Shown here one piece after another: positions 43,427 through 51,090 of a DNA stretch of 64,000 bases; positions within the stretch are counted from its first letter, which is position 1, and each line of letters opens with the position of its first letter. The notes under the pieces were generated by a model. The model saw only the letters and a list, made by a program, of their open reading frames with translations. It made no database searches and had not been told where the DNA came from. Position numbers and translations under genes: made by a program. Origin of the DNA: Anaeromusa acidaminophila DSM 3853 (GTDB lineage: Bacteria; Bacillota; Negativicutes; Anaeromusales; Anaeromusaceae); NCBI RefSeq assembly GCF_000374545.1, contig NZ_KB894593.1:50572-114571 (forward strand), in the 5' to 3' direction.

Positions 43427-44032
43427 ATGAGTAAATTAATTTTGGTGCGTCATGGTGAAACAACCTGGAACCTCGAGATGCGTTATCAGGGGCAAACTGA
43501 TATTTCATTGACGGCAAACGGCATTGAGCAGGCAGGAAAAGTGGCGCAGCGGCTGGCGGAGGAAAAAGTAGCTGCTGTATACAGCAGCGATTTGAGCCGG
43601 GCTTTTGTAACAGCCGCTCAAATTGCCGCCGTACACGGCCTAGATGTGTTGACTCGCCAGGATTTGCGGGAAATTTCCTTTGGCGAATGGGAAGGAATGA
43701 CCTATGATTCCCTTGATTTGGATGGAGGCGGTACGGGCAATCGCTTGTTTTCGCATCCGGGGGAAGTTGAAATTCCCGGCGGTGAGACTTTTTTAGAAGT
43801 GCAGCAGCGGATGATGGAGGCCTTGTGCGAACTAGCTCAACGGCATGAAGGGCAGACTGTGGTTATTGTATCTCACGGTGCAGCCATACGTACGGTGCTT
43901 TGCGATGTATTAGGCATGGATTTGAATCGCCTTTGGGCCATACGGCAGAGCAATACGGCGGTGAATATTTTGGAAGTGCTGCCGCAAAAAATCCTGGTTT
44001 CCCTTGTCAATGATGTGCATCATCTCCGCTGA
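43427..44032 (+). CDS. cobC: Alpha-ribazole phosphatase (histidine phosphatase family)
   Basis: 201 residues. The catalytic LVRHGETTWN is followed by RYQGQTDISLTANG; the second His lies in VSHGAAIRTVL. In this context it should remove the 5'-phosphate from alpha-ribazole phosphate or cobalamin phosphate. Family members outside cob operons act on other substrates, but the place at the operon end supports CobC. Confidence 0.85.
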   Translation: MSKLILVRHGETTWNLEMRYQGQTDISLTANGIEQAGKVAQRLAEEKVAAVYSSDLSRAFVTAAQIAAVHGLDVLTRQDLREISFGEWEGMTYDSLDLDGGGTGNRLFSHPGEVEIPGGETFLEVQQRMMEALCELAQRHEGQTVVIVSHGAAIRTVLCDVLGMDLNRLWAIRQSNTAVNILEVLPQKILVSLVNDVHHLR

Positions 44033-44057
44033 CATTAGAGGGATTCTCTGCTATGAT
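44029..44057 (+). promoter_or_regulatory. Sigma70-type promoter upstream of the radical SAM gene
   Basis: CTGACA (44029-44034), a 17-nt spacer, and TATGAT (44052-44057), starting inside the cobC stop region. Confidence 0.6.
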
Positions 44058-44090
44058 GAAAGAAACAGAGACAGGAAGTGAGTGAACCGT

Positions 44091-45839
44091 ATGTCTTGGA
44101 GCTTAAAAGAAGCCTTGCGGCAGCGCCGCGAGCAGGAGGAAAACACCTGTGCGCCGCCGCAGGCAGGCGGCAGGGGCTTTGCCTTGGTCTATCCCAATAA
44201 TTATCAAGTGGGCATGTCTAATTTAGGCCTGCACATTTTATATCGCCTGCTCAATGAACGGGGAGACCTGTGCTGCGAGCGGGCTTTTTTGCCGGAAAAA
44301 AAAGCCTGGGACGAGCATGTCCGCACGCAGACGCCGTTGATGACCCTGGAGAGTCAGCGGCCGTTAAGCGCTTTTGCGCTAGTAGGCTTTGCTCTTTCCT
44401 TTGAAATGGATTATTTTCATTTTTTGGATATGCTGCAAATGGGGCGAATTCCGCAATTGGCGGAAGAACGGGGCGAGCAGGATCCCTTTGTGCTGATTGG
44501 CGGACCTTGCGCTACATTCAACCCGGAACCGTTGGCGCCATTTGTTGACGCGGCCATTATCGGCGAAGGCGAAGAGGTGCTGCAAGAGCTGGTGGATGTT
44601 TACCTGGAGTGCCGCGCCCAAGGGAAAACGCGCCAAGACGTCCTGCTGGCGTGGGCGCACATTCCCGGCGTTTATGTGCCTGCCTTTTACGAAGCGGATT
44701 ATGAGGCGGACGGACGAGTGACAGCATGGCGAAAGTTGGGGGAGGTTCCAGAGATCATTTCGCGGCGCAGAGTGGAACGTTTAGACGACTATCCGGGAGA
44801 AACGGCTGTTTTTTCGGAAGACGCCGAGTTCGGCAAGCTGTTTCTCCTGGAAGTGGCCCGCGGCTGCGGACGGCACTGCCGTTTTTGCATGGCCGGGTAT
44901 TGCTTTCGCCAGCCGCGGCCGCGTTCACTGCCTGTATTGCGTGAGGCGCTTTTGCGGGCGCAGCAGCAAGGCATGAAAGTGGGCCTTATGGGGGCGGCAG
45001 TTTCCGATTATCCGGAGATTCAAGCCTTATGCCATGAGTTCGAAGCCAAAGGAATGCGCTTTTCCGTAGCTTCCTTGCGGGCGGATTCGCTGGATGCGGT
45101 GCTGGTGGCTGGTTTGGCCGCCAGCGGACACCGGACGCTGACCTTGGCGCCGGAAGCAGGCAGCCAACGCTTACGGGACGTCATTAACAAAGGAATTCGC
45201 GAAGAGCATCTTTTAGAGGGCGTGCGTTTGGCGGCGCAGGCAGGCATTCCTAATTTGCGTCTGTATATTATGATTGGCTTGCCGACGGAAGTCGATGAAG
45301 ATATCGACGCTATTGCCGAGATGGCCTTGCGGGTGCTGGCCTGTATGGAAGAAGCAGGATCTAAGGGCAAACTGACCCTTAGCGTCAATCCCTTTGTCCC
45401 CAAGCCTTTCACGCCTTTTCAGTGGCTCCCTATGGCGGATAAAAAGGTGATTCAGCAAAGGCTGCGCCGATTGGAAGGCTTGCTCAAATCGCAACGACGT
45501 ATAGAAATTCTTAGCGAACCGCCGCGAGAGGCTTATGTACAAGCTGTGTTGGCGCGGGGAGACCGTCGCTTGGCGCCAGTTTTGGCTGCTGCCGCAGCGA
45601 AGGGAGGCTGGCGGCGCTTTACTGCTTGTCTAAAAGACGCCGGCTTGGCTGAAGAAAGTTATTTATATCGCAAGCGTGCTCTGGACGAGCGTCTGCCTTG
45701 GGCGCACTTGGATATGGGCTTTAATGAAGATTATTTGTGGCAGGAATGGCAGCGCGCCGCAAAGGAAGCGTCTACTAAGGGGTGCTTTGCAGGCTGCAGG
45801 CGCTGCGGAATCTGTAAGGAAGGCAGGGAGGCATGGTGA
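44091..45839 (+). CDS. B12-binding-domain-like radical SAM protein (TIGR03960 type)
   Basis: About 582 residues from ATG 44091; GTG 44082 is an alternative. The N-terminal part resembles B12-binding radical SAM proteins (VYPNNYQVGMSNLGLHILYRLLNERGD, key YQVGMSNLGL). The cluster motif CGRHCRFC is at about residues 259-266, followed by MAGYCFRQPRPRS. A C-terminal Cys set (GCFAGCRRCGICKEG) may bind a second cluster. The family is often next to a DUF2344 protein and ribonuclease G; neither is present here. The function is unknown. Confidence 0.85.
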   Translation: MSWSLKEALRQRREQEENTCAPPQAGGRGFALVYPNNYQVGMSNLGLHILYRLLNERGDLCCERAFLPEKKAWDEHVRTQTPLMTLESQRPLSAFALVGFALSFEMDYFHFLDMLQMGRIPQLAEERGEQDPFVLIGGPCATFNPEPLAPFVDAAIIGEGEEVLQELVDVYLECRAQGKTRQDVLLAWAHIPGVYVPAFYEADYEADGRVTAWRKLGEVPEIISRRRVERLDDYPGETAVFSEDAEFGKLFLLEVARGCGRHCRFCMAGYCFRQPRPRSLPVLREALLRAQQQGMKVGLMGAAVSDYPEIQALCHEFEAKGMRFSVASLRADSLDAVLVAGLAASGHRTLTLAPEAGSQRLRDVINKGIREEHLLEGVRLAAQAGIPNLRLYIMIGLPTEVDEDIDAIAEMALRVLACMEEAGSKGKLTLSVNPFVPKPFTPFQWLPMADKKVIQQRLRRLEGLLKSQRRIEILSEPPREAYVQAVLARGDRRLAPVLAAAAAKGGWRRFTACLKDAGLAEESYLYRKRALDERLPWAHLDMGFNEDYLWQEWQRAAKEASTKGCFAGCRRCGICKEGREAW

Positions 45840-46648
45840 AAGATAAAGAACCGTTTTATCTAGAAAAGGCGGGAGATTTGACGGTAGGACGCTTTTCCCT
45901 GCTTCAAAGAGCCGGCTTGCAGCATGCCATGTCTACTCGTTTGGGCGGCGTAAGCAAGGCTCCTTGGCGGTCTTTGAATTTAGGATATCATGTTGACGAT
46001 TGTCCGGAGGATGTTACAGCTAACAGGAAGATTTTTTGTGAAGCCGTTGGCGTTGAGGCGGCCAAGGTAGTGGCGTTGCAGCAGGTTCATGGAGATGTAG
46101 TTGCTGTGGTGGATGAAGGACAATGCGGCCAAGGCGCTTTTGCCTGGGAAGGGGCCCTGGCTGGAACCGATGCGGTGGTGACGGCGGCCAAGGGCGTGCC
46201 GCTGCTCCTTTTAGTAGCAGATTGCGTGCCTGTGCTGCTTTTTGATCCGGTGCGCCGCGTATTAGCGCTGGCGCATGCCGGCTGGAAAGGGACGGTAGCC
46301 GGTATTGCGGCGGCCTCATTGCAGGTGATGAGGGAGCGTTTTGGCACCAAAGCGGAAGACTGTTTGGCTGCTTTAGGACCGTCTATCGGGCAGTGCTGCT
46401 ATCCTGTGGGTGAGAATGTGCTGCAGAAGCTGCCGGCGAACCTTCCCGCAGGGCTGCTGCGCAGCGAAAAAGGCGAGCAGAGGCTTGATTTGCGAGGCCT
46501 TAACGCCTGGCTTCTTTCTGAAGCCGGCATACCGCAGCAGCAGATTTCTGACTCCGGCGTATGCACTTGCTGTCAGAAGGAGTTGTTTTTTTCTCATCGC
46601 GGCGACAATGGACAAAGCGGCCGTTTAGGCCTGTTGGCTTGGTTGTAG
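45833..46648 (+). CDS. pgeF: Peptidoglycan editing factor PgeF (YfiH family)
   Basis: 271 residues from ATG 45833, overlapping the previous gene by 7 nt. The zinc-site motifs are clear: QQVHGDVV, LLLVADCVPVLLFD and ALAHAGWKGTVAGI. GPSIGQCCYPVGE and a C-terminal CTCCQKELFFSHRGD are also conserved. Family members remove wrongly incorporated L-serine from peptidoglycan precursors and were earlier called laccase-domain proteins. Confidence 0.92.
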   Translation: MVKDKEPFYLEKAGDLTVGRFSLLQRAGLQHAMSTRLGGVSKAPWRSLNLGYHVDDCPEDVTANRKIFCEAVGVEAAKVVALQQVHGDVVAVVDEGQCGQGAFAWEGALAGTDAVVTAAKGVPLLLLVADCVPVLLFDPVRRVLALAHAGWKGTVAGIAAASLQVMRERFGTKAEDCLAALGPSIGQCCYPVGENVLQKLPANLPAGLLRSEKGEQRLDLRGLNAWLLSEAGIPQQQISDSGVCTCCQKELFFSHRGDNGQSGRLGLLAWL

Positions 46649-46681
46649 AGGAACTGGTTTTTCCAAGGGGAGGCGGAAATC

Positions 46682-46870
46682 ATGGAGACGCAGGGAACCA
46701 ATAAAATCAACTGCAATAAATGCAAGTATTTCTATATCACTTGGGAAAAAGAATTTCCCTATGGCTGCAAGGCTATGGGCTTTAAGAGCAAGAATATGCC
46801 GAATCGGGTGACGAGGGAAGTTTCCCAGCGGCAGTGCCTTTCCTTTGAGCCGAAAGACGAGCCGCGCTGA
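46682..46870 (+). CDS. Small conserved Cys-containing protein
   Basis: 62 residues, preceded by a clear AAGGGGAGGCGG ribosome site. It has CNKCKYF near residue 11, YGCKAMGF in the middle and RQCLSFEPK near the end. Four Cys in this spacing suggest one zinc or iron-sulfur site. Similar short proteins occur in other anaerobes and are sometimes labelled uracil-DNA glycosylase-like, but no such domain is visible. It probably shares a transcript with pgeF, 33 nt upstream. Confidence 0.7.
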   Translation: METQGTNKINCNKCKYFYITWEKEFPYGCKAMGFKSKNMPNRVTREVSQRQCLSFEPKDEPR

Positions 46871-46884
46871 GACCCAGAGGGAAA

Positions 46885-46916
46885 TTGAACAAGAGTCGCG
46901 GGAGTCACGTGAGGTT
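46885..46916 (+). repeat. Intergenic repeat module B, copy 2
   Basis: Begins TTGAACAAGAGTCGCGGGAG, sharing TTGAACAAGAGT and GGGAG with the minus strand at 25555-25590. A degenerate third copy lies at 49848-49869. Confidence 0.6.
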
Positions 46917-46937
46917 ACGTCTGAGGGTACAAGATTT

Positions 46938-46966
46938 ACACAGAGGAACAGAGGAAGCAGAGAGAA
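46938..46966 (+). repeat. Intergenic repeat module C, copy 1 (CAGAG-rich)
   Basis: A purine-rich stretch with CAGAGGAACAGAGGAAGCAG. A related stretch (AGCAGAGAGTACAGAGGAGA) is at 49790-49810. Confidence 0.5.
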
Positions 46967-46979
46967 TATATAAATATAA

Positions 46980-47020
46980 AAGCTGACCCTGTCGCGCGGA
47001 CAAGGTCAGCTTGCTTTTTA
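46980..47020 (+). terminator. Terminator of the pgeF transcription unit
   Basis: AAGCTGACCCTGTC (46980-46993) pairs with GACAAGGTCAGCTT (46999-47012), with one G-U pair. A T-rich run follows. Confidence 0.88.
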
Positions 47021-47038
47021 ATATACTAGCATATATAA

Positions 47039-47070
47039 AACGAACCGCGAAATACACGGAAAACGCGAAA
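47039..47070 (+). repeat. Intergenic repeat module A, copy 2
   Basis: AACGAACCGCGAAA at the start and ACGCGAAA at the end; 29 of 32 bases match 25504-25535. Confidence 0.75.
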
Positions 47071-47095
47071 ATGTTTTTAGAGAAAAATCACGCAC

Positions 47096-47158
47096 AACGG
47101 AGCACGCCCCCGGCTCTGCCGCTTCCCCACCAGAACGGCAGAGCACTCATGCTCCGTT
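47096..47158. repeat. Long imperfect inverted repeat
   Basis: The outer arms AACGGAGCA (47096-47104) and TGCTCCGTT (47150-47158) and the inner arms GCTCTGCCG (47113-47121) and CGGCAGAGC (47136-47144) are each perfect, separated by a C-rich bulge. There is no T-run. It may be a small mobile or structured element. Confidence 0.6.
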
Positions 47159-47247
47159 GCTCCTGTTTATACTAACATAAATCGGTAGACAATTCCAGAG
47201 TAAGGTGATGATTTATTCTCGTCCTGGTTACGTCGCTGCATTTGCGG

Positions 47248-47253
47248 TATAAT
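47248..47253 (+). promoter_or_regulatory. -10 element before the HD hydrolase gene
   Basis: A consensus TATAAT lies 60 nt before the start at 47314. The -35 at 47225-47230 (TGGTTA) is weak. Confidence 0.45.
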
Positions 47254-47313
47254 ATACCTGTTTTCATAAAAGCAATAAGGCCGAAAATACGGTTTTTTAG
47301 AGGAGGAGAGCAG

Positions 47314-47895
47314 ATGTCCTTACAGGAAGAAAAAGAGCGGTTTATTTCATTGGCCAAGACGATCGATCGTCCAGGCCTGATTCAACTGCTGGATTATTTA
47401 GAAACGGAAACTGATTTTTATACAGCTCCTGCGAGCGCTTCCTTTCACGGTGCGGAGGAAGGGGGGCTTTTGGCGCATTCTCTGGCTGTATATGACAGTT
47501 TGATGACCTTGATGCAGGCTTTTTCCCAGGAGTTGGAACAGGAATCTGCCTGCCTTTGCGCTTTGTTTCATGATTTATGCAAGGCGAATTTTTATCGTAA
47601 AGGCTTTCGGAATCGGAAAAACGAAACAACTGGTCAATGGGAAAAAGTAGAAGTGTACGAAATTGATGATCAACTGCCTTTGGGTCATGGGGAAAAATCG
47701 GTTATGCTGCTGCAGAAATTTATTCCTTTGACAGAGGAGGAAATGCTTGCTATTCGCTGGCATATGGGCGGTTTTGACGATACAGCGCGCTCCTATGCTG
47801 GCGGGCAGAGCCTGTCCGGAGCTATGAAGCGTTACTCGTTGGTACCGGCTTTACATATGGCAGATATGGCTACGTGTTATTTTGCCGGGAAATGA
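47314..47895 (+). CDS. HD domain phosphohydrolase
   Basis: 193 residues from ATG 47314, after AGGAGGAGAG. The metal ligands of an HD domain are visible: LLAHSLAVYDSL, CALFHDLCKANFY and later IRWHMGGFD and HMADMATCYF. Related proteins are annotated as hydrolases, some in phages; the substrate is probably a nucleotide, but this is not shown by the sequence. It is followed by rmuC with a 43-nt gap. Confidence 0.75.
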   Translation: MSLQEEKERFISLAKTIDRPGLIQLLDYLETETDFYTAPASASFHGAEEGGLLAHSLAVYDSLMTLMQAFSQELEQESACLCALFHDLCKANFYRKGFRNRKNETTGQWEKVEVYEIDDQLPLGHGEKSVMLLQKFIPLTEEEMLAIRWHMGGFDDTARSYAGGQSLSGAMKRYSLVPALHMADMATCYFAGK

Positions 47896-47938
47896 TAAAA
47901 CGCAATAGGGTAATCGGAATGCCTTACAGGAGGTTGTC

Positions 47939-49183
47939 ATGGATACTGCGACCATAACGTTGCTGGCGGCGGCCCTTTTGCAATTGCTATTAATACTGTG
48001 GCTGCTCCAAAAAATCAGCCGGTTAAGCAACGCCAAAGAAGAGTCGGAATCAGAAAAAGAAAAGCTGCGTCAGGAACTGCAGGAAAGCCGCCGGGAATTG
48101 CGGGAAACACTGCAGGATTTTAATGATTCCGTGTTGCGTCGTCTGGCGGAACACATGGGCATGCAATTGCAGCAGACAGAAAGCATGTCCAGCCATCTGC
48201 AGAATTTGACTCAGGCGCAGGAACGGCGCCAAGAGCATCTGCGGCAGAGCTTAGAGGCCCAAATGGAATCGCTGCGTTTGGAAAACGGACGTCGCCTGGA
48301 AGAAATCCGCGCTATGGTGGATGAACGGCTGCAACAGACGTTGGAACGAAAATTAGGGGAAAGCTTTCAATGGGTGAGCGAGCGTTTAGAAATGGTGCAT
48401 AAGGGCTTGGGGGAAATGCAAAACCTTGCCGCCAGCGTGGGGGATTTGAAAAAAGTGCTGACAAATGTTAAGACCCGCGGCACCTGGGGAGAAATTCAAT
48501 TAGCCGCCTTGTTGTCAGATGTACTGGCCCCGGAGCAGTATGCGGCGAATGTGGCGGTAGTTCCCGGGCGCAATGAGCGGGTGGAATTTGCTTTGCGCCT
48601 GCCTGGGCAGGGAGAAACGGGCTGTATTTGGCTGCCAGTGGATGCGAAGTTTCCCCAGGAAGACTTTTTGCGCCTCCAAGAGGCGCGAGAAGCCGGCGAT
48701 GCGGAGGGACAGGAAAGCGCAGCGAAAAAGCTGGAGCAGCGGCTGCGTTTAGAAGCCAAGAGCATTGCGGAAAAATATGTGGCTCCGCCGCATACGACTG
48801 ATTTTGCTTTGTTGTTCTTGCCTACGGAAGGCTTATATGCCGAAGTGCTGCAGCGTCCTGGCTTAGCTGAGGAACTGCTGCGACGCCACCGGGTTGTCGT
48901 GACGGGGCCGATGACGCTGGCGGCGCTCTTGAACAGCTTGCAGCTAGGATTCCGAACGCTGGCCATTGAGCAGCGCAGTGCGGAAGTATGGGAGCTGTTG
49001 GGGGCGGTGCGAGGAGAATTTGCCCGCTTCGGTCTGATGTTGGAAAAAACGCAGAAAAAGCTGCAAGAAGCCTCCTTTTCTATCGAAAGCGCGGCCAAGA
49101 CCTCCCGGAGCATGGAACAGCGCTTATCTTCGCTGCAGCAATGGCGTAGTGAAGGAGTTCTTGACGAGCCGGACAATTTGTGA
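47939..49183 (+). CDS. rmuC: DNA recombination protein RmuC
   Basis: 414 residues. It has an N-terminal membrane helix (about residues 4-22), a long coiled coil rich in Glu, Gln and Arg (about 30-165), then the RmuC nuclease-like core: KTRGTWGEIQLAALLSDVL, VDAKFPQEDF, FLPTEGLYAEVL and GPMTLAALLNSLQLGFRTL (key GPMTLAALLNS). RmuC limits inversion at short repeats in E. coli. ATG 47939 follows ACAGGAGGTTG. Confidence 0.93.
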   Translation: MDTATITLLAAALLQLLLILWLLQKISRLSNAKEESESEKEKLRQELQESRRELRETLQDFNDSVLRRLAEHMGMQLQQTESMSSHLQNLTQAQERRQEHLRQSLEAQMESLRLENGRRLEEIRAMVDERLQQTLERKLGESFQWVSERLEMVHKGLGEMQNLAASVGDLKKVLTNVKTRGTWGEIQLAALLSDVLAPEQYAANVAVVPGRNERVEFALRLPGQGETGCIWLPVDAKFPQEDFLRLQEAREAGDAEGQESAAKKLEQRLRLEAKSIAEKYVAPPHTTDFALLFLPTEGLYAEVLQRPGLAEELLRRHRVVVTGPMTLAALLNSLQLGFRTLAIEQRSAEVWELLGAVRGEFARFGLMLEKTQKKLQEASFSIESAAKTSRSMEQRLSSLQQWRSEGVLDEPDNL

Positions 49184-49189
49184 TATTTT
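49161..49189 (+). promoter_or_regulatory. rnpB promoter inside the end of rmuC
   Basis: TTGACG (49161-49166), a 17-nt spacer, TATTTT (49184-49189). The expected start, about 7 nt further, agrees with the 5' end of the RNA. Confidence 0.65.
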
Positions 49190-49199
49190 CATACATGTT

Positions 49200-49556
49200 G
49201 CGGCGAGCTTGAAAGATGGCCGCGGCCGTTTTAGAACGGTCGAGGAAAGTCCGGGCTCCGTAGGGCAGAGTGCTGGATAACGTCCAGCGGAGGAAACTCT
49301 AGGGATAGTGCCACAGAAATGTGTACCGCCGGCTTTATGCCGGTAAGGGTGGAACGGTGCGGTAAGAGCGCACCAGCAGTCAGGTGACTGGCTGGCTAGG
49401 TAAACCCCACTCGGAGCAAGACCAAATAGGGAAGGGATGAAGCGGCCCGCTGAGCCTTCCGGGTTGGTTGCTAGAGCCATTCGGCAACGGATGGCCCAGA
49501 TAGATGGTCATCACCGCGCAAGCGGAACAGAACCCGGCTTAATGATGGCTTGCCGC
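49200..49556 (+). ncRNA. rnpB: RNase P RNA (bacterial type A-like)
   Basis: The universal core is unmistakable: GAGGAAAGTCCGGGCTCC near the 5' end, GGTAAACCCC in the middle, and ACAGAACCCGGCTTA near the 3' end. GCGGC (49200-49204) pairs with GCCGC (49552-49556) to form P1. It is the catalytic subunit that trims the 5' ends of tRNA precursors. The exact ends are set from pairing and may be off by a few bases. Confidence 0.97.
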
Positions 49557-49564
49557 ACACCTTC

Positions 49565-49593
49565 TTGACAAAAGAAGCATTTTTCGTTACCAT
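49565..49593 (+). promoter_or_regulatory. Promoter of the Mn2+ riboswitch transcript
   Basis: TTGACA (49565-49570), a 17-nt spacer, TACCAT (49588-49593), just upstream of the riboswitch. Confidence 0.65.
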
Positions 49594-49602
49594 ATATCAA
49601 GA

Positions 49603-49741
49603 ATCCAAAGGGGAGTAGCTTCACGGTGCAAAGTCAACAGTCTGATAGTACATACTATCTGGCTTTGCCGTTAACGGACGAAAACGTTGACAAGCGAGAC
49701 CTTTGGGCAGGAAATCCTGCCCAAAGTGTCTCGCTTTTTTA
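49603..49741 (+). promoter_or_regulatory. yybP-ykoY manganese riboswitch with its terminator
   Basis: AAAGGGGAGTAGCTTCACGG and the 3' part ACAAGCGAGACCTTTGGG are the conserved features. P1 pairs CCAAAGG (49605-49611) with CCTTTGG (49700-49706). The same 3' strand is part of the terminator stem 49693-49711 / 49716-49735, which ends in T6. Mn2+ binding should favour P1 and so allow read-through into the exporter gene at 49893. Confidence 0.92.
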
Positions 49742-49892
49742 ATATGTAAACAAGCAAAGAAGACGTTCACACAGTGAGGTATCAGCGTTTAGCAGAGAGT
49801 ACAGAGGAGAATTTTAAAAAATACTAAGGAGCTACTGTCTTTTGCGTAAGAGGCGCGCGAGTCAGTGACTTCGCAATCAGGAGGCTAGATCA
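49742..49892 (+). repeat. Leader between Mn riboswitch and exporter, with degenerate repeats
   Basis: 150 nt without a gene. It contains a module C-like stretch (about 49768-49811) and a degenerate module B (AAGAGGCGCGCGAGTCAGTG at 49849-49868). The ribosome site AGGAGG lies at 49879-49884. Confidence 0.45.
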
Positions 49893-50564
49893 ATGACAGC
49901 TTTTTTAGCGGCTATGATTTTTGTGGTACTGGCGGAAATGGGCGACAAGACACAGCTTTTGGCCTTGGCGTTGGCAGGCAGGTATTCCTGGAAAACCGTA
50001 ATGAGCGGCATTCTCGTGGCGACACTGCTCAATCATTTGTTGGCGGTGCTGGCCGGACATTATTTGCAGTATGTGATGCCGATGATGTACGTACAAATTG
50101 CCGCTGCAGTATCCTTTATCTTTTTCGGTATTTGGACCATTCGCGGCGATGAACTTGGGGATGCGGACAAGGCCACCTGTTATACGCCGTTTTGTACGGT
50201 GGTGGTGGCGTTCTTCTTGGCGGAAATGGGAGATAAGACGCAGTTGGCCACAGTCGCCTTAGCGGCGCAGTATCAAGAAATTATACCGGTTTGGATGGGG
50301 ACGACTACAGGTATGATGATTGCCGACGGCATGGCGATTGTTGTGGGCGGCATGCTGCTTAAGCGCCTGCCGGAGCAGGCGGTCAAGTGGACAGCGGCGG
50401 TTATCTTTGTGCTTTTTGGTATCTACGGGCTGCATGAATCGTTGCCAGCTCCCTGGAATGCGCCAGTATTTTTAGGGGCAGTGGCTGTGGTGAGCGCTGT
50501 TTTGATGGGCTTGGTGCATCGCTGGCAATGCAGAGTCTCGCAAGAGAGCAATAGCAATAGTTGA
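49893..50564 (+). CDS. Manganese exporter, UPF0016/TMEM165 (Gdt1) family
   Basis: 223 residues with six predicted helices in two repeats. Each repeat begins with the family motif: EMGDKTQLLALALAG (about residues 14-28) and EMGDKTQLATVALAA (about 112-126). The acidic residues of these motifs bind the cation in relatives. Family members export Mn2+ (for example MneA/MntX), and the manganese riboswitch upstream supports that role. It protects against Mn excess. Confidence 0.93.
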   Translation: MTAFLAAMIFVVLAEMGDKTQLLALALAGRYSWKTVMSGILVATLLNHLLAVLAGHYLQYVMPMMYVQIAAAVSFIFFGIWTIRGDELGDADKATCYTPFCTVVVAFFLAEMGDKTQLATVALAAQYQEIIPVWMGTTTGMMIADGMAIVVGGMLLKRLPEQAVKWTAAVIFVLFGIYGLHESLPAPWNAPVFLGAVAVVSAVLMGLVHRWQCRVSQESNSNS

Positions 50565-50589
50565 CTTCAAGAAATAAAAACTTTACAAT
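50561..50589 (+). promoter_or_regulatory. trxA promoter
   Basis: TTGACT (50561-50566), a 17-nt spacer, TACAAT (50584-50589). The -35 overlaps the stop codon of the exporter gene. Confidence 0.7.
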
Positions 50590-50651
50590 AAAAATAGAAT
50601 AATCTCGGTGAAAGCGTTGAGTTCATAGAGGAAAAACAGGGAGGCATGGAT

Positions 50652-50975
50652 ATGGCTTTGCATACCATTGCAACAGAAGAAGAATTTCAAACCCTGGTGA
50701 TTGAAGCGGGTAAGCCGGTATTGGTTGATTTTTGGGCGCCTTGGTGCGGGCCTTGCAAAATGATTGCTCCGGAACTGGAGTCACTGGCCCCTGAATACGC
50801 GGATAAAGCGGCTATTATCAAAGTGAATGTTGACGACTTTCCTGCGGTAGCGCAGCGTTATAAGGTCATGGGCATTCCGACGTTGCTCATCTTCAAGGAA
50901 GGCAAAGAAGTCTCTCGCCTAGTAGGCTTTCGGCCTAAGAAAGAGTTGGCTGCGGCGTTGGATGCAGTGCTGTAA
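50652..50975 (+). CDS. trxA: Thioredoxin
   Basis: 107 residues from ATG 50652, with GGGAGG 7 nt upstream; ATG 50646 is too near. The active site WCGPCK and the cis-proline loop GIPTLLIFKEGKE are present. It keeps cytoplasmic thiols reduced. No reductase gene is adjacent. Confidence 0.96.
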   Translation: MALHTIATEEEFQTLVIEAGKPVLVDFWAPWCGPCKMIAPELESLAPEYADKAAIIKVNVDDFPAVAQRYKVMGIPTLLIFKEGKEVSRLVGFRPKKELAAALDAVL

Positions 50976-50997
50976 AGTAAATGGAGTTAAGCTGGTG

Positions 50998-51030
50998 AAG
51001 GCATTCTGCGTTGAGTAGAATGCCTTTTAT
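50998..51030 (+). terminator. Terminator after trxA
   Basis: AAGGCATTCT (50998-51007) pairs with AGAATGCCTT (51017-51026), followed by TTAT. Confidence 0.85.
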
Positions 51031-51043
51031 TCCTATATAGGAA
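51030..51043. promoter_or_regulatory. Perfect 14-nt palindrome before the two-component system
   Basis: TTCCTATATAGGAA, 48 nt before ATG 51091. Its symmetry suggests an operator, for example for autoregulation; TATATA may also serve as a -10. Confidence 0.4.
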
Positions 51044-51090
51044 ACTTTATGTGCCGCTTTTTTAAAACAGTCCTGTCAGGAGGTTCGAAG

